Below, one piece after another: positions 25,875 to 33,729 of a stretch of 64,000 nucleotides of DNA (within the stretch, counting starts at the first letter, position 1; each line of letters starts with the position of its first letter). The DNA lies in assembly GCA_903926205.1 (NCBI GenBank), contig CAIYID010000057.1, forward strand, positions 1 to 64,000. Reading direction: 5' to 3'. Source of the stretch: an uncultured Bdellovibrionales bacterium (GTDB lineage: Bacteria > Bdellovibrionota > Bdellovibrionia > Bdellovibrionales > Bdellovibrionaceae). Made by a program: the position numbers and the translations under genes. Below the pieces are notes generated by a model. It was given only the letters and a program-made list of their open reading frames with translations. It did not search any database and had not been told where the DNA came from.

Positions 25875-26801
25875 CTAAAGCGTCCCTATCGTTGCCTGAA
25901 GATCGACTTGAATATCTGAAGCTCCAACTTGGTGTTGTCTTACCTTCCCAGAAGTTTCAACGAAGTAAAACCTCACTCGGCAATCATCTGGGATTTCTCC
26001 GGATTGTAAGGCAGGACCAAAGATCAAAGAATTTCCTGATCCAATTTGAATCCCATCTGACGGCGCCATATCAATCCTCGCATTTCCGGGAAATGGAGTT
26101 AGAAGGTTATTAATAGCTGTAACGCCATTAGGAGTGTAATGCTGTACAACTGTGCCATTCGTTTTTGTGCACTTAATTTCTACCATCGACATCAAACCAG
26201 AATCAGTCGCATAATTGTATGGTGATCCTGGCACTACAGCATGAGTGGCCACCGCATGGACAAATTTCATGCTCATCGGCACGCGCTGATCAGAAGTAAT
26301 CAGTGAAGGTTTGAAGCAAAAAGTGACATAAAAACCAGAATCATAAGTGTCAGATTCCATATTCACTTGGATTCCGGCTCCGTTAAGATTTTGACCAATC
26401 ACATAATCATACATTTTATTTTCAGGAAGCAATTGGTTAAAAGACAAGTAAGGACGGCTAGCCGTGCCGATCAAACCTGATATCACTGTATAATCAGTGT
26501 CCGGATTATTATTTTTAGTAAGACCTCCGACAGCTACACCTGAATCCGCCGTCGCGGCCAAGTTATTTTGAGAAGCCACCCAAGAGGAGCTAATTGAATC
26601 CAGACCTTGTGAAGAAGCTTTTGGATTTTGAGCAATCCCGGCATTGCAAGGGTAAACGTAGTTGGACGAGCTTGTTACTCGAACCTTCACGCTACTCGAA
26701 AGACTCGCCAAAACAAAAGTTGAAGAAAGAACTCCACAGACAAGAAGGCTCGCCTGAAAAGCTCTGTTTTGAATTGATTTATACATAAAAATTCCTTTCA
26801 T
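25875..26801 (-). CDS. Exported protein, paralogue B of the operon pair
   Basis: The protein has 308 residues with a signal peptide (about residues 1-32). It is a longer relative of the 217-residue product downstream: CNAGIAQNPK...GLDSI, NMESDTYDSGFYVTFCF, EIKCTKTNGTVV and DDCRVRFYFVETS match in order. It has an extra central segment between the first and second shared blocks. The ATG lies next to the stop of the trypsin-like protease gene with no gap. No known family was recognised. Tandem duplication with size change suggests two subunits of one structure. Confidence 0.72.
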   Translation of the reverse strand: MKGIFMYKSIQNRAFQASLLVCGVLSSTFVLASLSSSVKVRVTSSSNYVYPCNAGIAQNPKASSQGLDSISSSWVASQNNLAATADSGVAVGGLTKNNNPDTDYTVISGLIGTASRPYLSFNQLLPENKMYDYVIGQNLNGAGIQVNMESDTYDSGFYVTFCFKPSLITSDQRVPMSMKFVHAVATHAVVPGSPYNYATDSGLMSMVEIKCTKTNGTVVQHYTPNGVTAINNLLTPFPGNARIDMAPSDGIQIGSGNSLIFGPALQSGEIPDDCRVRFYFVETSGKVRQHQVGASDIQVDLQATIGTL

Positions 26802-27920
26802 CTAATTCACTGTACTGATTAAATCTTTCAAATAAGGTGCGGGCATCGCGAAATAAGATTTTGAAGTTTTTAATCTCTTTTTCCCGAAAAACCACCAAGG
26901 GCGTGCATAATACTGCTTAAGCTCTACACCTGTACTAATTCCAATCACTCGACCATCAGAAAGAGCCACTGGCCCGCCAGAAGCTCCTGGTAAAACTTCA
27001 ATACTATTTTTCCAAGCGCGGACAAATCCCAGCTTTTTTTCATTTTCGTAAGCTGTAAGTTCCTGCGCGGCACCTTTAAACCACTGTTTTTTAATAAAAA
27101 CAGATTCTTGGGAATCTTTGCTTGGCATTGTATAGGCCACTTCAAAAAGAGTTGCCTCCGTGATTAAAAGCCGATCAAGAATCGCGTCGATAGAAGTATC
27201 GTCAGTATTAGAAAAAATCTTCTCAGCTTTTTTCGCTTGAACACTCGGAAGCTGTCGTTTTAGATCGTAATTTAATTCCATTGTTACTGGGACCAAATCA
27301 TTTTGCTCTGGTAACTTGATTCTAAACGCAGCAAGATCCAATTTTTTGTCAAAATACTCTAAAGATAAAATCTCAGACTTCCAGGGGCTACTTCCATCAA
27401 CAACTGCGGAATTGGTTTGAGTATTAATCGCTACATCATGAAGAACATAAAGCGCCTGGCAGGAATAAGTGGAACTACCGGCAGCCACCCGATCACTAAA
27501 CACATCTTGTGGAACACGACAAAATTGCTCGACCACATGGAAGTTAGTCATAAAAATCATTTGCCCATCGGCGGCTTTTTTAATAGCGAAAGTCGTTCCA
27601 ACACCAACACCGTTTGCTGCCGCTCCAAAGACCATGGCCGTGCTATGCCAAAGAGGAACAAGATCTGAATCTCTTGAAGTTAAACTTTTTAGGTATTCAG
27701 GTACTGCTGGGTTATCACTACCAAACCACAAGATATTATAGGCCGTACTTTGCTGTTCGAGCAGTATTTCATCGACACTAGATAAAATTTTTCCTGCATC
27801 CAAATTAGTAACAAAATGCAAATTCACTTGCTGATGAGAAATAATTTTTTCTTCAGTCAATCCTCCGACTAAAAACAACAAGAGAAAAACAACAGCCCAA
27901 TTTAATCTATTTATATTCAT
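26802..27920 (-). CDS. Exported trypsin-like serine protease
   Basis: This 372-residue protein has an N-terminal hydrophobic segment (residues 8-21) as signal or anchor. It keeps the complete chymotrypsin-fold triad: His128 in TNFHVV, Asp195 in LDLAAFRI and Ser314 in PGASGGPV. There is no PDZ domain, so it is not a standard DegP. Between Asp and Ser there is a long insert. It overlaps the upstream gene by 4 nt and touches the next gene downstream. The best guess is a protease that matures or regulates the exported proteins of this operon. Confidence 0.85.
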   Translation of the reverse strand: MNINRLNWAVVFLLLFLVGGLTEEKIISHQQVNLHFVTNLDAGKILSSVDEILLEQQSTAYNILWFGSDNPAVPEYLKSLTSRDSDLVPLWHSTAMVFGAAANGVGVGTTFAIKKAADGQMIFMTNFHVVEQFCRVPQDVFSDRVAAGSSTYSCQALYVLHDVAINTQTNSAVVDGSSPWKSEILSLEYFDKKLDLAAFRIKLPEQNDLVPVTMELNYDLKRQLPSVQAKKAEKIFSNTDDTSIDAILDRLLITEATLFEVAYTMPSKDSQESVFIKKQWFKGAAQELTAYENEKKLGFVRAWKNSIEVLPGASGGPVALSDGRVIGISTGVELKQYYARPWWFFGKKRLKTSKSYFAMPAPYLKDLISTVN

Positions 27921-29188
27921 TGGAGGTTCCTCATATTTGAAATGGACAGTTGACCAACTTTTGCCGTGCAGGATTCGCCCAAATTAGCAATAATTTTAAA
28001 ATATCCATTTTGCCCCGATCGACAGAATACTCTTTCGACCTGTCCCTTGTGCCCCATAATGAAAGCGTTTGAGGAATCATCACAAAAAGTCTGCATTTTC
28101 GCTTGCAGAATTTTTTGATAGGCTTCTGATATGATAAATGAACCCCCTTGTGCGTTGTCTGCATTTTGGAAAATTCCTCCGAACGTACCTAAAATTGAAT
28201 TGATGATCGACAAGTCACTAAATCCACCCTTTGAAACTGGTGGGTTAAAACTTTGCGATAAAGAGAATGAGTTAAATGAAAAGGAATCCTTTGAATTCAA
28301 ATATGTCATAAGGATTTCGCTGGAGAATCGCTCCATCCCGCAAGAGGTAAACTGACCCTGGTTAAAGTTGGTAATACCCGTCGAAGTCGCATCGTTCTCC
28401 AAGGGAATAGCGCAAGACATACTTGAATGGCACAGCTTTTGACAAACAGGCTCAGAACCTGTCGCACATCCCAAATACTGAACCTCAGTAAATGGTGAGT
28501 ATTGAACCACTTCATATTTCAGCGATAAAGAGTTCCCTGCTTTAACAATATTTTGGTAGGAAGTCTCAATAAGATCTTGTTTCGCCTTTTCTTGATTTAT
28601 ATAGTTAAGTACTTGATCAGCTTTTTTGGCACAATCCTCACCTGTTCTAACAAGCGGAAAAATCGAAACACCACACTTAACCATTGGAACCCCTAACACC
28701 GCGTGTGTTACAGAATCAACAATGGAAATGGCGATAGGTTCAAGCGTTGAGCCAAAAGGACAAAGAGACAAAAATCTCAGGGCAAAACTCTGATCAGCTA
28801 AATCAAGACTGCTGTAGGGAGAGACCGAAAAGATCGGAACCATGGTCGCATATTTAAAAAGTGATTCAGCCTGATTTGTTAAAAAACCTTGCTGATAACA
28901 AGCTGTCGTTAATCCGCCGGCATTATTAAAAAAATCATTGAGATATGGCGATTTAGTTCCAACACAATTAAGACAAGTTGATACTGGCTTTTGACAATGA
29001 TTTGAATTTTGACACTTATCTCGACATTCCTTCTCAGAAGAACAAGAGAGACCAACCATGGGACTTAATTGAGAATCAAAAAAGAAGTTTAAAACCACCG
29101 GAGTTTGCTCCGTCGCAAAAGCCGAACCAGAAATTAAAAAACCGATGATAATTGCTATTTTTGATGAAAATAAATTCATTTTTTTCAT
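27917..29188 (-). CDS. Exported cysteine-rich protein, unknown function
   Basis: The 423-residue protein has a signal peptide (residues 5-25, ending GSAFA). About 21 cysteines follow. Two clusters look alike: CSSEKECRDKCQNSNHCQ near residue 49 and CATGSEPVCQKLCHSSMSC near 245, which suggests an internal duplication of about 195 residues. The TACYQQG and TSCGMERF segments after each cluster support that. Disulfide bonding in the periplasm is likely. It directly follows the 851-residue gene with no gap and overlaps the protease gene by 4 nt. No family recognised. Confidence 0.75.
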   Translation of the reverse strand: MKKMNLFSSKIAIIIGFLISGSAFATEQTPVVLNFFFDSQLSPMVGLSCSSEKECRDKCQNSNHCQKPVSTCLNCVGTKSPYLNDFFNNAGGLTTACYQQGFLTNQAESLFKYATMVPIFSVSPYSSLDLADQSFALRFLSLCPFGSTLEPIAISIVDSVTHAVLGVPMVKCGVSIFPLVRTGEDCAKKADQVLNYINQEKAKQDLIETSYQNIVKAGNSLSLKYEVVQYSPFTEVQYLGCATGSEPVCQKLCHSSMSCAIPLENDATSTGITNFNQGQFTSCGMERFSSEILMTYLNSKDSFSFNSFSLSQSFNPPVSKGGFSDLSIINSILGTFGGIFQNADNAQGGSFIISEAYQKILQAKMQTFCDDSSNAFIMGHKGQVERVFCRSGQNGYFKIIANLGESCTAKVGQLSISNMRNLQ

Positions 29189-31744
29189 CTAATTTCCAAC
29201 CTTTTTTGACAAACAAACAACATTGCCAAAGAAATTTTTGTGACACACAGGACTTTCACCGGGAGAACCTTGAAAGCTGACAGAAATCTGATCTACGTTC
29301 ACTTGGCTATTTTTCACGATATTGTCTGGATCACGAAGATTAGAAATCAGTCGAATCACTCCCTGAAATAAACCGACCCCGGCTGAAGCAATTTGTCCCA
29401 CATAAGGAGCCACACATGCGGACTGAACTATGGACTTCAAACCAAAAGCACACTGAAAGCAAAGCTCTTTGATTTGCTTATCAGTTCGGACCTTTTGATT
29501 TAGAGCTGGATCCAACAAAGCCGATTTATCCACAGTGTATTCAGTGTTTGAGGTTCCATCGCAGGTTCTCAATGATAACTGAGTGTAATATCCTGATGCA
29601 GGTGCATTTTGAGCCGTTAATAAATTATTGCTGACGGCAGCGCCACAAGACAAGCTCGGCAAAAATTGGACATCGATGCCTGCCACATATTTCATCGATT
29701 CTCTCTCTGTAACAGCTCCATAACTAATTTGCTCTTGATTAAAAATTTCCCGATAACCCACGACTTTATTCTCTGGTAACTCAAGCACTTTAAATTGCAT
29801 GGCGCCACAAGAAGCCCCTTGCAACAAAGCCGAGCCTAAATCAGCCACGAAAAGTTTCCATGCATTTCGCTGTTTGCTCCAAGGGTCATAGAGACGGCAA
29901 GCTGTTGGTACTGCGAAATTATTAAAAAGATCTGGGCTCTTCATAATATCATCTAACGGAAGAAACGCATGGGCATATCGCCGAACCGAAACTATTGAAA
30001 TAAGACTTTGAAGAACCGTTCTTGCGCACTCCAACGACGTCCTACAAATAACAGCTTCTTGGCCAGGTCCATTTGATTGTCGAGGGTGGCTGACTAAATA
30101 TTTTTTATCTTGGTTTTTGGGACAAGCTATATGACTTGGATTCTCTTCACATTGACTCAATTTTGTTTTTCCAAAATAAGCATTTTTCATTGTCGGTCGG
30201 AGTAAATCAAAAGCCCATTCGTTCAATGACCGATATATTCCCGAATCCTTGGTGCCCGCAGCCGAGTGCCCACTTGCTTCAAAAGCAGCACAGAAGGACC
30301 CCATGGTCTCCGTCAGTTTTTCATAATAATTAATAAAGGTAGCCAAATCCTTACCAGAGTCTGCCAAAAGAACACTTTGAAGTTCTTGATTGTTATTCAA
30401 AGTTTTAATCTCTGCATCGATATCTTTAAATAAATTATTCTTAGCCAATGTGTATTCGGTGCAAGCCAAATAAGTTTCTACTCCATCGGAGTTCGGATCA
30501 TTTTTTATCATGTTAATGTCTTTAGACATCTCATCTGCACTCATCAAAGAAGTGATGATTTGTAATTTCGGGATTCCGGTATTCAGTTTGGTCATCATAA
30601 AAGTGCGAAGATTTGAAAGATGTTTTTTGAAGTCACGACTCCACTTGCTGGCGTCACCTGATTTAAATAAGCCCAGGCTATCATTATTTACAGGCATTGG
30701 ACGTCCCATAAAGAGTGTATCAATTGGTCTCTCGGGAAGTTCACCAATCGTAGGATCTATCGTTCCCAGAACAGCCGCCGCTCTCAGTACGTCGGAACTA
30801 AGACCAGCCGAATCACATTTTGGCAATTCCACCGATCGACAGCCATTTGGAACAAGCATGACCGAATCTTCAAAAGTAATAGAACTAAACGATTGTTTCA
30901 GTGAGCCAAACTCCTGAATATATTCTGGTGCATATCTCCATGCCCAAGAATAAAAAAGTTTAAAGCTATGCCAAAATTGAAATCCATAGGCATTCCAATC
31001 ATTATCATTAGCTAAATTTGCAATATCCAATTGAACAGTCGTGAAGCGAGCATCAGGTCCCTCAACTAATGAAAAACAACTATCTAAAGTATTTTCGGGG
31101 TTGAAAGATTCCATCGCAATATTTGTTAAAACACCATTATCAATTTGCTGAGTAGCTAAAGGAGAATGAAAAGCTGAAAATTTACGAACAATATGACAAC
31201 CTACCTTTGTAGCCACTTGTAGCTTAGAAGGAAGGAAGTCGTTTTTCGAAAGACCTAGTTCTTGCCAGTTCGGATTTTTCATTTTGGAACGTGACCAAAT
31301 ATCAGAAAGCAAATCATTCATCGAGGGGCAAGAAAGAAACTGATTTTTGCTTAAGCATTTTTCTACAGCTCGATTATAGATAGCTGGAGTCGTACCATCT
31401 TGTTGAAGAAGCGGTAATTGGCCCTTAACAAGGGCATTCATTATGTCAGAAGCGAGGTGTGAACTCCACAATCGAAATTCTTTCGCACTTTTAGCCGCCC
31501 AAAGGTCAGGATTTTCTTTTGGTTGAGTTTTTTGGGCCAAAATACCCTGAGCAAATCCTGCTTTGCCAGCATTGAAGGAATCGACTTGTAAAAAAACTGA
31601 CCGGGCGGGTTTAGTTGATAAGTCAGCGCACCCTGCTCGGTTCGTAAACTCCAGCGGTGCCATATTAAAAACAATAGCACTCGCCGTGTTGGAAAATAAT
31701 AAGACAGTTCCTAATATTTGAGAAAATCTATTTAAAATTTTCAT
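29189..31744 (-). CDS. Large exported cysteine-rich protein of the operon
   Basis: The protein has 851 residues with a signal peptide (residues 1-23, ending NTASA). It has over 20 cysteines along its whole length, with a dense C-terminal group (CFQCAFGLKSIVQSAC). The middle is mainly helical with many Trp, Tyr and Phe. The last 80 residues hold a hydrophobic, Gly-rich stretch (YVGQIASAGVGLFQGVIRL). I do not recognise it. As the largest member of the group it is the likely scaffold or core of the complex. A GGAG lies 8-9 nt before the ATG, and a hairpin lies in the gap to the first gene. Confidence 0.75.
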   Translation of the reverse strand: MKILNRFSQILGTVLLFSNTASAIVFNMAPLEFTNRAGCADLSTKPARSVFLQVDSFNAGKAGFAQGILAQKTQPKENPDLWAAKSAKEFRLWSSHLASDIMNALVKGQLPLLQQDGTTPAIYNRAVEKCLSKNQFLSCPSMNDLLSDIWSRSKMKNPNWQELGLSKNDFLPSKLQVATKVGCHIVRKFSAFHSPLATQQIDNGVLTNIAMESFNPENTLDSCFSLVEGPDARFTTVQLDIANLANDNDWNAYGFQFWHSFKLFYSWAWRYAPEYIQEFGSLKQSFSSITFEDSVMLVPNGCRSVELPKCDSAGLSSDVLRAAAVLGTIDPTIGELPERPIDTLFMGRPMPVNNDSLGLFKSGDASKWSRDFKKHLSNLRTFMMTKLNTGIPKLQIITSLMSADEMSKDINMIKNDPNSDGVETYLACTEYTLAKNNLFKDIDAEIKTLNNNQELQSVLLADSGKDLATFINYYEKLTETMGSFCAAFEASGHSAAGTKDSGIYRSLNEWAFDLLRPTMKNAYFGKTKLSQCEENPSHIACPKNQDKKYLVSHPRQSNGPGQEAVICRTSLECARTVLQSLISIVSVRRYAHAFLPLDDIMKSPDLFNNFAVPTACRLYDPWSKQRNAWKLFVADLGSALLQGASCGAMQFKVLELPENKVVGYREIFNQEQISYGAVTERESMKYVAGIDVQFLPSLSCGAAVSNNLLTAQNAPASGYYTQLSLRTCDGTSNTEYTVDKSALLDPALNQKVRTDKQIKELCFQCAFGLKSIVQSACVAPYVGQIASAGVGLFQGVIRLISNLRDPDNIVKNSQVNVDQISVSFQGSPGESPVCHKNFFGNVVCLSKKVGN

Positions 31745-31775
31745 CCTACTAGCTCCCGTCTCTTCAAAGTTTCAA

Positions 31776-31798
31776 TTAATGAGGTTCCTCCTCACTAA
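31776..31798 (-). repeat. Hairpin between first and second genes of the exported operon
   Basis: Arms of 9 nt (TTAATGAGG and CCTCACTAA, one mismatch) with a 5-nt loop lie 3 nt after the stop of the first gene. No T tract follows on the minus strand. It is more like an mRNA-stabilising or attenuating hairpin than a full terminator, and would raise expression of the first gene over the rest. Confidence 0.5.
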
Positions 31799-31801
31799 CC
31801 A

Positions 31802-32374
31802 TTAGTTACAAGTTGAACCCTTAGTCAGATCCATCACAGTTGTATAAAACAAAATCATTGTTTGCTCAGCTGGTGTAAATTCAGGAAATGTTTGTTCTTC
31901 GCCAGGTTTTGAACTTAGTAAATTTTTCATGTAAGTAGTTACTGCATCATAAACGGATTTATCCACATTGATGTTTTTTGTGCAATGTGTGGTATCCCAG
32001 GAAACCAAAATTCCATAGCCTAACTGATTGGTTGTTGAGCTAGTGGTTCCAGTTCCGACATAGTAATTAGTCGCGCTACCAGTTGTGCTCGGCATAGTTC
32101 CAGTACCCACGTAGGTTGAAACTGTGAACGACTGTTTACTTACCGATGTAGAGAAAAGGGTGCAAAGCGATCCCTTACAATCGACTGCTGCCGATTTTTT
32201 ATCAAGACCGAGTTGATCTTTTGCGGCTGCAAGACTAGCGGCTAAACCACCAGGACTTGCCTGACTGTATTCGCTTCCGTCTGCAAATGCTGCTTTTTCT
32301 GCTACAACGACAAACAGCATACAAAAAACTGCTAATTTCATCGCCTTTGTTCCGGCACATAAATATGATTTCAT
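31802..32374 (-). CDS. Exported Ser/Thr-rich protein, first gene of the operon
   Basis: The 190-residue protein has a signal peptide (about residues 1-31, ending KAAFA) behind a strong AGGAGG site. The mature part has a short internal repeat, YVGTGTMPST (88-97) and YVGTGTTSST (105-114), in a Ser/Thr/Gly-rich loop, and four Cys (66, 71, 131, 189). The size, strong ribosome site and downstream hairpin suggest that it is made in excess over the other operon products, as a major subunit would be. That role is inferred; no family is recognised. Confidence 0.72.
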   Translation of the reverse strand: MKSYLCAGTKAMKLAVFCMLFVVVAEKAAFADGSEYSQASPGGLAASLAAAKDQLGLDKKSAAVDCKGSLCTLFSTSVSKQSFTVSTYVGTGTMPSTTGSATNYYVGTGTTSSTTNQLGYGILVSWDTTHCTKNINVDKSVYDAVTTYMKNLLSSKPGEEQTFPEFTPAEQTMILFYTTVMDLTKGSTCN

Positions 32375-32944
32375 TTAAATTCCTCCTTATTAAGACATTT
32401 ACTTAACAAGGGCCTTCTATATTCGAGTTCTAATTTTTCCACTAGTATTAAATTTAGCTCCTGTAAAAAAGTAAGAACGATACGCTCATTTTTAGTAAGA
32501 AAAAATATCTCAGAATTTCTTTCAGTGGGGGTGGACAAATGAACACCTTAAATGAATTTGGAGGGATTAATTTCCCCTGGTTCCAAATTGGATTTTCCGA
32601 GTGAATTCATATGCTATTATGATGCCGACTGGAGGTTGTATTATTTCGACTTGAGAGAAAAACCCTGCCCAAAGAATTGACGAAGTGCCGTTATAATTCG
32701 ACGAACTTTTTGACAGTTTAATATTTTATAATAATGGGACTTTTTTGCTCGTTCCTCACAACCTTTTGCAGCACGAGTTGGTAACAACTCGTTACGTTTT
32801 ATTATGCGCTCTTGTTTTTTGTTTAAAAAATAAGGCCCACCGTCCATCGTCTCTTTTTTTTTTTTGAAATTCACTTTCAAAAATTATTTTCGTCGAATAT
32901 ATAGGAGCGTGTTTAAATAAAATTTTTCACTACGAGGAGACTCT
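32375..32944. other. 570-nt intergenic region, promoter zone and possible element remnants
   Basis: This gap separates the leftward exported operon from the rightward gene at 32945 and must hold both promoters. No strong -35/-10 pair was found. Around 32525-32610 there are short matches to the direct repeats at 80-122: GGGGGTGGACAAAT (32526-32539), and CAAATTGG followed by TCCGAGTG near 32584-32603. They may be an eroded IS end. A leftward frame of 68-79 codons at 32641-32880 is not convincing as a gene. Confidence 0.4.
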
Positions 32945-33628
32945 ATGCGAATTTCACTAACAAAGAAAATTTCTTTCTTTTTTACCTTTTTAGTTTTCTC
33001 TTCTGCCTCTTTCGCGACTGTAAGTAAAATCGAGATTTTTCCACCTTATTCAGGAGTAGGATGTGAAGACTTAGGCACTGATAACGTTTTTTCTCTTGGC
33101 CTTCATCTTGAGAAGCTCTCAGTTTCGGAAACTGACTCCCAAATTCAACTCACATCTAATAATACGCTCAATCTGTGCGTAAAAAAAAGCGACGGCACTT
33201 TGTCTTGGGAAAAAGTAAATCCATTTGCCGGCTTTGACGTTCCTTTTTATGATATTGCTCTTGGTATAATCTCTCTAAGAAGAGATTATATTGATACAAA
33301 TTCTAAAGCTAACCGATTTGAATTTGGTATTTTTCTGGAAAAAAACCAATCAGCCTTTAAAGCCCTTATGAGAGAGGGTGTCAACACGACGATTGAGGGC
33401 TCCATAAAAATCAACAAGCTTGAACTTCTCGAACAACAAGACATTGACCAATTGAATAGAGGAATTAGCATAAGAAAAGTAATTGAACTTTTTTACGTAT
33501 CAAACATGACGAGCCTTGTTCACGGAGAGACTCTCCAATTTGGAGACGAACCTTGGTCTGAACGGCAAGTGGCGATCACTTTTGTAAAAGAAAATAATAG
33601 TTTTAAAATCAAAAACGTTACTTTTTAA
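32945..33628 (+). CDS. Exported protein, unknown function
   Basis: This 227-residue protein has a signal peptide (residues 1-25, ending SASFA) behind GAGGAG. The mature part has just two Cys (near 40 and 78) and looks beta-rich, with a Leu/Asn-rich end. It is divergent from the exported operon and shares its general style (secreted, beta, AT-rich), so it may belong to the same functional group. No similarity to the operon paralogues was visible by eye. Family not recognised. Confidence 0.68.
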   Translation: MRISLTKKISFFFTFLVFSSASFATVSKIEIFPPYSGVGCEDLGTDNVFSLGLHLEKLSVSETDSQIQLTSNNTLNLCVKKSDGTLSWEKVNPFAGFDVPFYDIALGIISLRRDYIDTNSKANRFEFGIFLEKNQSAFKALMREGVNTTIEGSIKINKLELLEQQDIDQLNRGISIRKVIELFYVSNMTSLVHGETLQFGDEPWSERQVAITFVKENNSFKIKNVTF

Positions 33629-33640
33629 TTTTATCGCCAG

Positions 33641-33676
33641 ACTGTCGATTTGATTTCTCAAAATAAATTCGACAGT
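33641..33676. repeat. Hairpin between convergent genes
   Basis: A perfect 8-bp stem (ACTGTCGA / TCGACAGT) extends into an imperfect A/T-rich stem with a 20-nt inner part. It lies 12 nt after the gene ending at 33628 and before the end of the threonine dehydratase gene. There is no T tract, so terminator function is uncertain. Confidence 0.45.
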
Positions 33677-33729
33677 AAGAAGGAGCACGCCCCAATTTCC
33701 AAGGTGAGCCAAGATCAGCCGGCTAAAAA

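Noticed and set aside
32641-32880. Leftward 68-79 codon frame in the gap before the gene at 32945
   Set aside because: The start is TTG or a weak ATG inside a homopolymer A/T tract, the product is very basic with no recognisable pattern, and no ribosome site is convincing. A real small gene cannot be excluded.
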